Shown here: piece after piece, positions 27,548 through 36,522 of the stretch | Layout: every line of letters begins with the position of its first letter | Position numbering within the stretch: the stretch's first letter is position 1 | Assembly: GCA_913774625.1 (NCBI GenBank) | Contig: CAJYHL010000010.1 | Location: 124,001 to 188,000, forward strand | Length of the DNA: 64,000 nt | Source of the DNA: an uncultured Acidovorax sp. | GTDB lineage: Bacteria > Pseudomonadota > Gammaproteobacteria > Burkholderiales > Burkholderiaceae_C | Direction: 5' to 3' | The notes under the pieces: model-generated | Told to the model about the DNA's origin: nothing | What the model saw: only the letters and a program-made list of their open reading frames with translations | Database searches by the model: none | Position numbers and translations under genes: made by a program

Positions 27548-28240
27548 TCACCCCCGTTCGCCGCGCAGGCGGTAGGGTTCCTCGAAGTCGAGGAAGTCGT
27601 TCTCGGCCAGCGCGCCCTGCACCCAGTCCTGCACGCCGGGTAGCGCATGCACGCGGTCCACGTAGGCGGCGATCTGCGGCGGCAGCGGCAGGGCGTAGGT
27701 GGCGAGGCGCATGCACATCGGCGCGAAGAAGGCGTCGGCGATGCTGAAGGCGCCGAAGAGCATCGGCCCGCCGTGCGTGTCCAGCAGCTGCGTCCAGAGG
27801 GCGACGAGGCGTTCCACGTCGGCGCGCACGCCGGGCTTGTCGCGCCAGATCAGCGCGCCCACCTCGGGCAGCCGGGCCTCGACGTTCATGGGGCAGGCGC
27901 CGCGCAGGGCGGAAAAGCCGCTGTGCATCTCCGCGCAGGCGCTGCGGGCCACGGCGCGGGCGCGGGCTTCCGCCGGCCACAGGGCGCGGTCGGGAAAGCG
28001 TTCGGCCAGGTATTCGGCGATGGCCAGCGTGTCCCACACCACCAGGTCGCCATGCACCAGGGCCGGCACCTTGCCCGTGGGCGAAACGGGGCCGATGCGG
28101 CGCTTGAATTCGGAGCCGGCGTCGAAGCTGTCGAAGCGCACCAGCACTTCCTCGAAGTCGATGCCGGCCTGGCGCATCAGCACCCAGGGGCGCATGGACC
28201 AGGACGAGTAGTTCTTGTTGCCGATGTAGAGCTTGAACAT
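27548..28240 (-). CDS. Glutathione S-transferase family protein
   Basis: 230-aa cytosolic GST: thioredoxin-like N-domain MFKLYIGNKNYSSWSMRPWV, with Ser of SSWSMR as the likely glutathione-activating residue, PVSPTGKVPALVHGDLVVWDT (cis-Pro and glutathione-contact site) and AIAEYLAERFP, then an all-alpha C-domain (FSIADAFFAPMCMRL). Substrate unknown. Upstream is a 265-bp gene-poor stretch. Confidence 0.92.
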   Translation of the reverse strand: MFKLYIGNKNYSSWSMRPWVLMRQAGIDFEEVLVRFDSFDAGSEFKRRIGPVSPTGKVPALVHGDLVVWDTLAIAEYLAERFPDRALWPAEARARAVARSACAEMHSGFSALRGACPMNVEARLPEVGALIWRDKPGVRADVERLVALWTQLLDTHGGPMLFGAFSIADAFFAPMCMRLATYALPLPPQIAAYVDRVHALPGVQDWVQGALAENDFLDFEEPYRLRGERG

Positions 28241-28436
28241 GGCTGGACTGCAGAGAAGGTGGATGTGGCGGGAAAGTCTAGCGACCCAGCCTCGCTGCAG
28301 TGATGCATTGCACCGCCCGATTTGATGCCTGGGGCGCATCAGCCTGCATTTGCCCGTTCTTGACCGATCGAGCGGCCGCGGAGCAGGCCATGCCAGTGCA
28401 GCCGCGGAACTGGCTTCGCCAGGCCGCCGGTTGCGT
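28241..28436. other. Gene-free spacer between GST and 5-FTHF cyclo-ligase genes
   Basis: No coding frame with a plausible product. It should carry the GST promoter on the minus strand; no clear -35/-10 pair stands out. The hairpin array described separately begins at its right end. Confidence 0.4.
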
Positions 28437-28508
28437 CCCCCTTCCCGCATCGCGCAGCGAGGCGAGAGAAGGGGGAAGCGGCGCAAGCCGCTCAGGGGGT
28501 TGCCCCCT
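28437..28508. repeat. Array of three hairpins after the 5-FTHF cyclo-ligase gene
   Basis: Three inverted repeats in a row: CCCCCTTC...GAAGGGGG (23-base loop), AGCGGC-GCAA-GCCGCT (perfect, tetraloop) and GGGGGTTGCCCCC reaching the gene's stop codon. On the minus strand they form a compact structured 3' end. The block resembles intergenic repeats I have seen in Acidovorax-type genomes, but copy number cannot be tested here. Confidence 0.6.
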
Positions 28509-29079
28509 AGATCGGCCAGACCACGCCGTTGTCGTTCAGGATCGCATCCAGCGGCCTGTCGTGCGCCTCGGGCTCGAAGTCCTCGATGAAGCCGTGCGTG
28601 AAGCCCAGGCCCACGGTGACGGGCGCGGGCTGCAGCGTGGCCAGCGTGCGGTCGTAGAAGCCGCCGCCGTAGCCCAGCCGGTAGCCGCCGATGCCGTAGC
28701 CCACGCAGGGCACGAAGAGCAGGGTGGGCACGATGACTTCGGTGTCCTTGGGCTTGGGGATGCCGTAGGCGTCTTCCTCCATGGGGCAGCCGGGGTGCCA
28801 GGCGTGGAAGGTGAGGGTCTTGGTGTCCTTGTTGACTACCGGCAGGCCGATGCGGCGGCGCTGGGGTTCGTCCAGCAGCTCGCCGTCTTCCTTCCAGCGG
28901 TGCAGGGCGGGCAGCGGATCGAATTCGCCCTTGATGGGCCAGTAGGCGCCGATGACGGTGTCGGGCCGGTCCACCAGCCAGATGCGCATCACGCGCTGCA
29001 GCAGGTCGGCGCGCTGTAGGCGGTCGGGCAGGTTCAGGCGTTCTTCAATCAGGGCGCGGCGCAGGGCTGCTTTGTCCAT
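28507..29079 (-). CDS. ygfA: 5-formyltetrahydrofolate cyclo-ligase
   Basis: 190-aa ATP-dependent enzyme that turns 5-formyl-THF into 5,10-methenyl-THF, returning stored folate to the active pool. Seen: MDKAALRRALIEERLNLP, GAYWPIKGEFDPLPAL and the ATP/substrate region GYRLGYGGGFYDRTLA, the family hallmark. ATG 29079 was taken; the track begins one codon earlier at GTG. Divergent from slt with 14 bp between start codons. No 6S RNA, often linked to ygfA in other bacteria, fits in that gap. Confidence 0.94.
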   Translation of the reverse strand: MDKAALRRALIEERLNLPDRLQRADLLQRVMRIWLVDRPDTVIGAYWPIKGEFDPLPALHRWKEDGELLDEPQRRRIGLPVVNKDTKTLTFHAWHPGCPMEEDAYGIPKPKDTEVIVPTLLFVPCVGYGIGGYRLGYGGGFYDRTLATLQPAPVTVGLGFTHGFIEDFEPEAHDRPLDAILNDNGVVWPI

Positions 29080-29093
29080 CACATAATTCCCTC

Positions 29094-31076
29094 ATGCTGA
29101 TCCACAAGATTCTGACACCGCTTCTGGCCGGCGCCTTGCTGGCCGCCATCGCGCCGCTTGCCGCAGCGCAAAACCGGGGCGACGATGCCGTGCTGGAGAT
29201 GCAGAAGGCTTTCCGCAAGGGCGACCGCCAGACGCTCGCCAGCCTGCTGCCCTATGCCCGCGGCAACCCGCTGGAGCCCTGGGCCGCCTACTGGGAGCTG
29301 AAGGCCCGGCTGCAGGACGCCTCCCCCGCCGAGGTGGCCGACTTCCTTCGGCGCTATGCCGGCACCTACCAGGAGGACCGCCTGCGCAACGACTGGCTGC
29401 TGCTGCTGGGCCAGCGCCGCGACTGGGCGCAGTTCGCCGACCTGCACGCCGCCTACCGCATGGGCGATGACCGCGAGGTGCGCTGCTACGCCATCACCAT
29501 CGACCACATCAAGGGCACGGCTCCCGCCAGTGCCGCCGATGAGGTGCTGCGCCTCTGGTACGCCCAGCGCGACGGCGACGACGGCTGCACCAACGCCGCG
29601 TCCGAGCTGTTCGCCAGCCGCAAGCTCAAGCCCCTGGACATCTGGCGCAAGGCCCGCCTGGGCGCCGACGCCAACCGTTCGCGCGTGGTGCGCGACGCCG
29701 TCGCCATCGTCGCGCCCGAGGCCCTGCCGCAGCTGCGCGAGGTGCTGGACAGCCCGATCAAATACCTCACCGGCCGCGCCAGCGCCGCCACCCGGACCAA
29801 CCACGAGCTGGTCGTGCTGGCCCTGATCCGGCTGGCGCGCAGCGACGTCGCGCAGGCTGCCCGCCTGCTGGACAGCAAATGGGGCGTGCAACTCTCGCCC
29901 GAGGAGCGCAACTGGACCTGGGGCGCCATCGGCCGGCAGGCGGCGGCATCGCTGTCCGACGATGCCCTGGGCTACTACGGCAACGTCAGCCGCGATGCCG
30001 ACCTGACCGACGACATGCTGGCCTGGAAGGTGCGCGCCGCCCTGCGCGCCGGCCAGTGGAAGCTGGCCGGCCGCGCCATCGACGCCATGAGCCCCGAGGC
30101 CCGCAACGACAGCACCTGGATCTACTGGAAGGCGCGCTCCCTGATGGCCCAGCGCCCGGGCGACGACGACCGCGCCGAGATCAGGAAGCTGCTCGAACGC
30201 ATCGCCGGCCCCAGCGGCTTCTACGAGCAGCTGGCGCTCGAAGACCTGGGCCAGCGCGTGACCGTGCCGCCCGCGCCCGCGCCGCTCACCGCCGAGGAAA
30301 AGGCCGCCGCGCGCGCCAATCCCAGCCTGGCGCGCGGGCTCTACGCCATCCAGCTCGGCCTGCGCAGCGAGGGCGTGCGGGAATGGAACTACGGCACCAA
30401 CCTGCACACGCCCGGCGGCCTGGCCGAACGCGAACTGCTGGCCGCGGCCGACTTCGCCTGCTCCCAGCAGGTCTGGGACCGCTGCATCAACACCAGCGAG
30501 CGCACCAAGACCTCGTTCGACGCCAGCCAGCGCTTTCCCACGCCGTTCCGCGACGCGGTGGTGGCGCGCGCCCAGGGCATCGGCCTGGACCCGGCCTACG
30601 TCTACGGGCTGATCCGCCAGGAAAGCCGCTTCATCATGGATGCGCGCTCGGGCGTCGGCGCCTCGGGCCTGATGCAGGTCATGCCCGCCACGGCCCGCTG
30701 GACGGCGCGCAAGATCGGCATGGCCGGCTTCACGCCCGACCAGATCACCGACCGCGACACCAACATCACCATCGGCACGGCCTACCTCAAGCTGGCGCTG
30801 GACGACTTCGATGGCTCCATGGCCCTGGCCGCCGCCGCCTACAACGCCGGCCCCGGCCGGCCGCGCAACTGGCGCAACGGCCCGGTGCTGGACGCCGCCA
30901 TCTGGGCCGAGAACGTGCCCTTCCCCGAAACGCGCGACTACGTGAAGAAGGTGCTGTCCAACACCACCTTCTACGCCGCGCTGCTCACAGGCCAGCCGCA
31001 ATCCATCAAGGGCCGGCTGGGCACGGTGGGCCCGCGCGACGCGAGCCAGCCGGACCCGTCCAGGGATCTGCCCTGA
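29094..31076 (+). CDS. slt: Soluble lytic murein transglycosylase
   Basis: 660-aa periplasmic enzyme that cuts glycan strands to 1,6-anhydro ends. A signal peptide (ILTPLLAGALLAAIAPLAAAQ) precedes a long superhelical alpha region, ending in an SLT catalytic domain: YGLIRQESRFIMDARSGVGA with the catalytic Glu in QES, GLMQVMPATARWTARKIG, and AAAAYNAGPGRPRNWR. Length matches Slt70-type proteins. The ATG lies in the 14-bp spacer with the divergent ygfA start. Confidence 0.95.
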   Translation: MLIHKILTPLLAGALLAAIAPLAAAQNRGDDAVLEMQKAFRKGDRQTLASLLPYARGNPLEPWAAYWELKARLQDASPAEVADFLRRYAGTYQEDRLRNDWLLLLGQRRDWAQFADLHAAYRMGDDREVRCYAITIDHIKGTAPASAADEVLRLWYAQRDGDDGCTNAASELFASRKLKPLDIWRKARLGADANRSRVVRDAVAIVAPEALPQLREVLDSPIKYLTGRASAATRTNHELVVLALIRLARSDVAQAARLLDSKWGVQLSPEERNWTWGAIGRQAAASLSDDALGYYGNVSRDADLTDDMLAWKVRAALRAGQWKLAGRAIDAMSPEARNDSTWIYWKARSLMAQRPGDDDRAEIRKLLERIAGPSGFYEQLALEDLGQRVTVPPAPAPLTAEEKAAARANPSLARGLYAIQLGLRSEGVREWNYGTNLHTPGGLAERELLAAADFACSQQVWDRCINTSERTKTSFDASQRFPTPFRDAVVARAQGIGLDPAYVYGLIRQESRFIMDARSGVGASGLMQVMPATARWTARKIGMAGFTPDQITDRDTNITIGTAYLKLALDDFDGSMALAAAAYNAGPGRPRNWRNGPVLDAAIWAENVPFPETRDYVKKVLSNTTFYAALLTGQPQSIKGRLGTVGPRDASQPDPSRDLP

Positions 31077-31114
31077 GCACGTGAACACGTTCTGAGCCTG
31101 GGGCGCGGCCGGCG

Positions 31115-32077
31115 TCAGGCGTTGTGCAGCCAGCCGTCCGCGCGCCGGGCGGCGCCGCTGGCCTCCAGCGCCGACAGCAGCCCGTCCGTCCAGGCGGCGA
31201 ACGGCGTGCCGCCGAAATGGCGCGCGTGCAGCAGCCCGAAGTAGGGCGTCGAGGCGGCCCAGGCCTGCATCTGCGCGACCGGGGCCTGCTGCCATTCCAG
31301 CAGCTTGTACTTCAGCAGCACCTTGGCGGCGTAGAGGGCGTGGCGGTCCGGGCTCTGCACGAAGCCCTGCAGCCGGCGGCGGGCCGTGGCCAGGGCGCCG
31401 GCCACGTCGGTGAAGACCGGGCCGTGGCCGGGAATGACGATGCGCGGCGCCAGCGCCTCGATGCGGTCCAGCGTGGCGGTCACGTCGGCGAAGGCCTGCT
31501 CGCCCTCCAGTTCGGGGAACACCACGCCGAAGCCGTTCTCCCAGAGGGCGTCGGCCGAGATCAGCACCCGGGATTCAGGCTCGAACAGCACCACCGAATG
31601 CGTGTCGTGCCCGGGCGCCGCATGCACCTGCCAGCCGCGTCCGCCCAGGCGCAGCGTGCTGCCGGGCTGCAGCAGGCCGTCATAGCCGAAGCGCGGGCAT
31701 TCCTGGCCGGTGGGCGTGTAGCTCAGCGCGTCGGGGTTCCAGTCGCGCACCAGCGCGGCCTGGCCGGGCGGGATCAGCGTGCAGAGGCCGGGAAAGCGCG
31801 CCTGCAGCGCCGCGTTGCCGCCGCAGTGGTCGCTGTGCAGATGGGTGTTGGCCAGCAGGGCCAGCGGCTGGCCCGGCGGCAGGGCCGCCTGCACCAGCGC
31901 CAGGGTCTGGCCGGCGTGCGTGCAGTAGCCGCTGTCCACCAGCGCCGCGCCGTCGCCATCGGCAGCGCCTCCGGGGTCGGTCAGCAGGATGTTGTTGGCC
32001 GAAAGCCAGCCGCGCTCCAGCACGGTGATTCCGGGGGGCAGCAGGGCGGGCGATGCGGGGGCGTGGGGGTTGGGCAT
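31115..32077 (-). CDS. MBL-fold metallo-hydrolase
   Basis: 320-aa metallo-beta-lactamase-fold hydrolase with the zinc motif NTHLHSDHCGGN, then AAPGHDTHSVVLFEP, LISADALWENGFGVVFPEL and IPGHGPVF, which supply the other metal ligands. A C-terminal helical domain (KVLLKYKLLEWQQAP) follows. The ATG at 32077 (MPNPHAPASP) is preferred; the track start reaches through the palindromic spacer. Substrate unknown; glyoxalase-II-like or lactonase-like roles are possible. Confidence 0.9.
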   Translation of the reverse strand: MPNPHAPASPALLPPGITVLERGWLSANNILLTDPGGAADGDGAALVDSGYCTHAGQTLALVQAALPPGQPLALLANTHLHSDHCGGNAALQARFPGLCTLIPPGQAALVRDWNPDALSYTPTGQECPRFGYDGLLQPGSTLRLGGRGWQVHAAPGHDTHSVVLFEPESRVLISADALWENGFGVVFPELEGEQAFADVTATLDRIEALAPRIVIPGHGPVFTDVAGALATARRRLQGFVQSPDRHALYAAKVLLKYKLLEWQQAPVAQMQAWAASTPYFGLLHARHFGGTPFAAWTDGLLSALEASGAARRADGWLHNA

Positions 32078-32179
32078 GGGCCTGCCAGCGTAGCGCGGAC
32101 CTGCGGCCGCCGGGCAGGGTGGCAAACCCGCAAGCCGGCATGCGAACGGCGGATGGCGCAGATGCGGCGAGCGCTGCCA

Positions 32180-32197
32180 GCTATCATTTTTGATAGC
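32180..32197. repeat. Palindrome GCTATCA-TTTT-TGATAGC in divergent spacer
   Basis: Perfect 7-bp arms with a TTTT loop between the divergent MBL hydrolase and rlmI genes. It belongs with the similar AGCTAT/ATAGCT palindromes seen after hslV and before lpxC. Such short palindromes are frequent between genes in Comamonadaceae (recognition from memory); function unknown. Confidence 0.6.
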
Positions 32198-32241
32198 ACG
32201 TGCTGCCGGCACCTGGCGGTGCGGCGTCACAATACGGCCCC

Positions 32242-33459
32242 ATGAAAACCATTCGCCTGCGACCTGGCAAGGAGCGTTCGCTCCAGCGCCGCCATCCCTG
32301 GATCTTCGAGTCGGCCATCGCCAAGGGCGGCGGCGACAGCGGCGAGACGGTGCGCGTGGAATCGGCCGAGGGCCGCTTTCTGGCCTGGGCCGCCTTCAGC
32401 CCGGCTTCGCGCATCCGCGCGCGCGCCTGGAGCTTCGACGAGAAGCAGCGCATCGATGCGCCGTTCTTCTCGGCGGCCTGCGCAGCAGCCATCCGGGCCC
32501 GCAGCCGCTTCGCCATCGAAAGCGACGGCGTGCGCCTGGTGCATGGCGAATCCGACGGCCTGCCGGGCCTGATCGTGGACCGCTACGGCGACGGCGCGGA
32601 TGCCGTGCTGGTGGCGCAGTTCACCAGCGCCGGCACGGAACGCTGGAAGGGCGTGATCGCCGACGCGCTCCTGCAGGCCACGGGCGCGCAGCACCTCTAC
32701 GAACGCTCCGACGCCAGCGTACGCCAGCTGGAGGGCCTGCAGCCCGCCACCGGCTGGCTGCGCGGCGGCCAGCAGGCGGACGGAACGCCGGTGCCGGTGG
32801 AGCGCTCGCTGCGCGAGCACGGCTGGCAGCTCACGCTCAACATCGCCGAAGGGCACAAGACCGGCTTCTACCTGGACCAGCGCGACAGCCGCCAGCGCTT
32901 CTTCGAGACCGTGCGCCGCCTGGGCTCGCAGCGCGTGCTGAACTGCTTTTGCTACACGGGCGGCTTCTCGGTGGCGGCGCTGGCGGGCGGAGCGGGTCAC
33001 GTCACCTCCATCGATTCCTCGGGCCCGGCGCTGGAGCGGGCCCGCGCCCATGTCGCGCTCAACGGCTTCGATGCCGCGCGCGCCGACTTCCTCGATGCCG
33101 ACGTGAATGCTTCGCTGCGGCAGTTCCTGAAGGAGGGGAGGACCTTCGACGCCATCGTGCTCGATCCGCCCAAGTTCGCGCCCACCGCCGTGCATGCCGA
33201 GCGGGCCGCGCGTGCCTACAAGGACATCAACCGCCTGGCGCTGCAGCTGCTGGAGCCGGGCGGCATGCTGTTCACCTTCTCGTGCTCGGGCGGCATCAGC
33301 GCCGACCTGTTCCACAAGATCGTCGCCTCGGCCGGAGCCGATGCCGGCGTGGACGGCTACATCCTGGAGCGCCTGGCCGGCGCGCCCGACCACCCCATGA
33401 CGCTGGAATTCCCCGAGGGCGAATACCTCAAGGGGCTGGCCGTCATGCGCAAGGGCTGA
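32242..33459 (+). CDS. rlmI: Class I SAM-dependent rRNA methyltransferase, RlmI family
   Basis: 405-aa protein with an N-terminal PUA-like domain (KTIRLRPGKERSLQRRHPWI), a central domain (GESDGLPGLIVDRYGD) and a C-terminal Rossmann methyltransferase: VLNCFCYTGGFSVAALAGGA (SAM site), and DAIVLDPPKFAPT and LFTFSCSGGIS, the catalytic motifs of m5C methyltransferases. RlmI methylates C1962 of 23S rRNA in E. coli. The ATG at 32242 opens the PUA domain. Confidence 0.92.
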   Translation: MKTIRLRPGKERSLQRRHPWIFESAIAKGGGDSGETVRVESAEGRFLAWAAFSPASRIRARAWSFDEKQRIDAPFFSAACAAAIRARSRFAIESDGVRLVHGESDGLPGLIVDRYGDGADAVLVAQFTSAGTERWKGVIADALLQATGAQHLYERSDASVRQLEGLQPATGWLRGGQQADGTPVPVERSLREHGWQLTLNIAEGHKTGFYLDQRDSRQRFFETVRRLGSQRVLNCFCYTGGFSVAALAGGAGHVTSIDSSGPALERARAHVALNGFDAARADFLDADVNASLRQFLKEGRTFDAIVLDPPKFAPTAVHAERAARAYKDINRLALQLLEPGGMLFTFSCSGGISADLFHKIVASAGADAGVDGYILERLAGAPDHPMTLEFPEGEYLKGLAVMRKG

Positions 33460-33466
33460 CCGGCCT

Positions 33467-34816
33467 TCAGCGCCGGCCCCCGGCAGGCGGGGCGGCCATC
33501 TCGACGCGGCCCCGGCCGGCGCGCTTGGCGGCATAGCAGGCGGCGTCCGCGTCGGCCAGCAGCGCTTCGGCCGGCTCGTCCGCGCCGCCGAAAAGGCGCA
33601 CCCCGATGCTGGCGCCGATGCGGAAGCTGTGGCCCCCTTCCAGGGCGAAGGGCTTGTCGTAGAGCGCCGCGATGATGTGCCTGGCCACCTGCTGGGCCGG
33701 CGCCTCCCCGCAATGGGGCAGCGCCACCACGAATTCGTCGCCCCCCAGCCGCACCAGCGTGTCGCCCTGCCGTACGCACTTCGCCAGCCGCAAGGCCGCC
33801 CGCCGCAGCACCTGGTCGCCCGCCGCATGGCCGGCCTGGTCGTTCACCGCCTTGAAGCCGTCCAGGTCGATGAACAGCAGCGCATGGGGGCCCGGCTGGC
33901 TGCACAGCTCGTTCAGCAGCGTGTGCAGGCTGCGGCGGTTGAGCAGGCCGGTGAGCATGTCGCGCTGGGTCTCGCTGCGCAGCTGCTCGGCCAGCACGCG
34001 CAGCTGCTGCTCGCTGGCGCGCAGCTCGCTTTCGTTGCGCTTGATGCCGGAGATGTCGGTGTGCAGCGCGTAGCTCTGCCCGCCTGCGCTGCGGTTCATG
34101 GCCACGCGCAGCCAGCGGTGGCCGGGCAGGGGCAGCTCGAACGGGGCGCCCGCGAACAGGGCGGCGTCGCGCAGCGCAGCGGCCAGGTTCTCCCGGTGCT
34201 GCAGGCGCTCCTGGGGGTCCGGGGCCGTGTCCCAGAGCCGCTGCACGATCTGCGCATAGGTGCTGCCGTGCAGGGCGCTCCTCGACGGCAGGCCGTACAG
34301 CGCCAGGAAGCGGTCATTGGCCAGGAGGATGCGGCCTTCGCCGTCCATCACGGTGGCCGCCTCGCCCATGTCTTCCAGCATCTGCTGGGTGTCGGAGAGC
34401 GGCGGCAGGCCCACATCGCCGGAGCTCGGCATCTCGATGCGCAGGTCCTTCGCGTCGTCGGCCGCCGCCACCTGCAGCCAGATGCGGACCTGGCCGCCAC
34501 CCGGGCGCGGCGCGGCGGCCACGCGCAGCCACCGGCCCTGGTGCAGAAAGACGAAGGGCTGGGTCTGCGAACGGAAGCGCTGCAGGCCGTCGGCAATGAA
34601 GCGGTCGATGTAGGGCAGGTCCTCGGGCGCCAGCCTGCCGAGGTAGAAGCGCCGCAGGTTGTCCGTGTAGGGCTCGCCGGCACGCACATGACCCTCGTGC
34701 TCGGGAAACAGCCGCAGGAAGGAGGCGTTCCAGAGCACCGTGCGTTCCTGGCCGTCGAAGATGCACAGCGCAATGCCGAGGGAGTCCAGAAGGTCGGCAG
34801 TCAATTGAAAATCCAT
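33467..34816 (-). CDS. Diguanylate cyclase with two PAS-like sensor domains
   Basis: 449-aa cytoplasmic signalling protein. The first PAS-like domain (IALCIFDGQERTVLWNASF) and the second (EAATVMDGEGRILLANDRF) precede a coiled linker (SELRASEQQLRVLAEQL) and a GGDEF domain. The active site is intact (LVRLGGDEFVVAL), and an RQGD inhibitory I-site lies five residues before it, so it should make cyclic di-GMP with product feedback. No membrane segment, so it senses an internal ligand. Convergent with rlmI; divergent from the CobW-family gene. Confidence 0.93.
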   Translation of the reverse strand: MDFQLTADLLDSLGIALCIFDGQERTVLWNASFLRLFPEHEGHVRAGEPYTDNLRRFYLGRLAPEDLPYIDRFIADGLQRFRSQTQPFVFLHQGRWLRVAAAPRPGGGQVRIWLQVAAADDAKDLRIEMPSSGDVGLPPLSDTQQMLEDMGEAATVMDGEGRILLANDRFLALYGLPSRSALHGSTYAQIVQRLWDTAPDPQERLQHRENLAAALRDAALFAGAPFELPLPGHRWLRVAMNRSAGGQSYALHTDISGIKRNESELRASEQQLRVLAEQLRSETQRDMLTGLLNRRSLHTLLNELCSQPGPHALLFIDLDGFKAVNDQAGHAAGDQVLRRAALRLAKCVRQGDTLVRLGGDEFVVALPHCGEAPAQQVARHIIAALYDKPFALEGGHSFRIGASIGVRLFGGADEPAEALLADADAACYAAKRAGRGRVEMAAPPAGGRR

Positions 34817-34861
34817 GGCCGTGCTTGAGTGGGAATCGGTCGGTCGATGAAAGTCAATGAA

Positions 34862-34885
34862 GTATTCGACTATGTAGTCAAGTAC
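34862..34885. promoter_or_regulatory. Imperfect 24-bp dyad between the GGDEF and CobW-family genes
   Basis: GTATTCGACTAT/GTAGTCAAGTAC matches as an inverted repeat at 9 of 12 positions, with a perfect core GACTA-TG-TAGTC. It sits in the divergent promoter region. It does not look like a standard Zur box; the binding factor is unknown. Confidence 0.35.
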
Positions 34886-35023
34886 CGTAGGGTGAAGAAG
34901 CGTTGAATCATGCGTCCATGGTGCTACTGGGGCTTGACAGCGTCGCTAAACTTTTGCAAGGCGTGCCACCGCAGTGTGCCGCAGCCTCCGAACCCTTCCC
35001 TTAGATCGAAAGCGTTGCCGAAC

Positions 35024-36109
35024 ATGTCCCTCATCCCCGTCACCATCCTCACCGGCTTTCTCGGCTCAGGCAAGACCACGCTGCTCAAGCGCGTGCTGAC
35101 CGAGGCCCACGGCCAGAAGATCGCCGTCATCGAGAACGAATTCGGCGAGGAGAACATCGACAACGACATCCTGGTGACGGACTCGAAGGAGCAGATCGTG
35201 CAGATGAGCAACGGCTGCATCTGCTGCACCATCCGCGAGGATCTGCGCGCGACCCTGCAGGACCTGGCCGCCAGGCGCCGCAAGGGCGAACTGGCCTTCG
35301 ACCGCATCGTGATCGAGACCACCGGCGTGGCCGACCCCGGCCCGGTGGCGCAGACCTTCTTCATGGACGAGGAGATCGCCGAGTCCTACCTGATCGACTC
35401 CATCATCACCCTGGTGGATGCCAAGCACGCGGCGCAGCAGCTCAACGACCGCCAGGAGGCGCGCCGCCAGGTGGGCTTCGCCGACCAGATCTTCCTGTCC
35501 AAGACCGACCTGGTGGAGGCCGGGGAAACCGATGCGCTGATCCACCGCCTCAAGCACATGAACCCGCGCGCGCCGATCAAGGCCGTGCATTTCGGCGAGG
35601 TGTCCATCGCCGAGGTGCTGGACCTGCGCGGCTTCAACCTGAACGCCAAGCTCGACATCGACCCGGACTTCCTCAAGGAAGAGGACGACCACGATCACGA
35701 CCATGGCCACCACGGCCATGACCACGACCACGACCACGACCACGAGCATGGAGAGCACTGCAGCCATCCTTCGCACCAGCACGGCGGCCACGGCCACCAC
35801 CATCACCAGGACGACGACGTCAAGAGCTTCGTCTATCGCGCCGAGCGCCCCTTCGATCCCGCCAAGCTGGAAGACTTCCTGGGCGCCATCGTCAACATCT
35901 ACGGCCCGCGCATGCTGCGCTACAAGGGCGTGCTGGACATGAAGGGCACCGAGCGCAAGGTGATCTTCCAGGGCGTGCATCAGCTCATGGGCAGCGACCT
36001 GGGGCCGCAATGGACCGAGGGCGAGAAGCGCATGAGCAAGATGGTGTTCATCGGCATCGACCTGCCCAAGGACATCTTCATGCAGGGCCTGGAGCAGTGC
36101 CTGGCCTGA
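35024..36109 (+). CDS. CobW/COG0523-family GTPase, putative metal chaperone
   Basis: 361-aa P-loop GTPase. Walker A GFLGSGKTTLLKRVL, the metal-binding CxCC motif in MSNGCICCTIREDL, Walker B region FDRIVIETTGVADP, and the specificity motif SKTD. Between the GTPase and C-terminal domains is a His/Asp-rich loop (HDHDHGHHGHDHDHDHDHEH and more), which can bind zinc or other divalent metals. Proteins of this family deliver metal to client enzymes, often under zinc shortage. The ATG at 35024 puts MSLIPVTILTGFLG at the N-terminus. The next gene encodes a DksA lacking most zinc ligands. Confidence 0.92.
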   Translation: MSLIPVTILTGFLGSGKTTLLKRVLTEAHGQKIAVIENEFGEENIDNDILVTDSKEQIVQMSNGCICCTIREDLRATLQDLAARRRKGELAFDRIVIETTGVADPGPVAQTFFMDEEIAESYLIDSIITLVDAKHAAQQLNDRQEARRQVGFADQIFLSKTDLVEAGETDALIHRLKHMNPRAPIKAVHFGEVSIAEVLDLRGFNLNAKLDIDPDFLKEEDDHDHDHGHHGHDHDHDHDHEHGEHCSHPSHQHGGHGHHHHQDDDVKSFVYRAERPFDPAKLEDFLGAIVNIYGPRMLRYKGVLDMKGTERKVIFQGVHQLMGSDLGPQWTEGEKRMSKMVFIGIDLPKDIFMQGLEQCLA

Positions 36110-36165
36110 TCTGCGGCCGCCTTTGCTTTGTCAAAGCTTGTCAGCAGCGGGGGCGGTAGCAGGCG

Positions 36166-36215
36166 ATTTCCTTGGGAAAGCGTCTTATTTCCGTAGGAGA
36201 ACGCCTTATATTTCC
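36166..36215 (+). repeat. 2.3 imperfect tandem copies of a 21-23-bp unit upstream of dksA
   Basis: ATTTCC starts at 36166, 36187 and 36210, and the units align as TTTCCTTGGGAAAGCGTCTTA, TTTCCGTAGGAGAACGCCTTA and TTTCCC. Each full copy contains a small TTTCC...GGAAA-like dyad. A two-helical-turn period is typical of repeated regulator sites; the role is unknown. Confidence 0.5.
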
Positions 36216-36256
36216 CCCGCCGCGCCGCAGGGGGTTTCCCTTCGGGCGCAGGTCGA

Positions 36257-36262
36257 TACAAT
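36257..36262 (+). promoter_or_regulatory. Candidate -10 box (TACAAT) of the dksA transcript
   Basis: TACAAT is a good sigma-70 -10 match, but no good -35 element lies at 16-18 bp (only TTTCCC). If used, the leader to dksA would be about 250 nt, unusually long, and that 413-bp spacer holds no other gene that I can see. Confidence 0.35.
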
Positions 36263-36522
36263 CGCGCCCCGGCAAAACCCACGACGGTCCGCCACCCCCG
36301 CCCCGCGGCAGGCGCGAGCCGCCCGGGAACAGCCCAGAGCGAATGGACAGGAAGGCGGCAGGCAAGGTGCCCCTCCGAAGCCGGTGCTGCAACCCTTCCA
36401 GGTCCGCAGGCCGGTATTTCGGAATGTGGCCGGCGCCGGCGCTATCTGTCCGCAGCGATTGCCCGTACCATCCCTGGAAACCTCGGCGGCCCTCACAACG
36501 CCTCAGCCAGCTCATACCTAAC

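Noticed and set aside
29080-29093. 6S RNA gene next to ygfA
   Set aside because: Only 14 bp separate the divergent start codons; there is no room.
35699-35830. Tandem repeat or CRISPR-like array in the CAC/CAT-rich stretch
   Set aside because: It is the coding sequence for the His/Asp-rich metal loop of the CobW-family protein.
36270-36520. Structured RNA such as RNase P RNA or a cobalamin riboswitch in the dksA leader
   Set aside because: None of the conserved blocks of those RNAs could be found on either strand.
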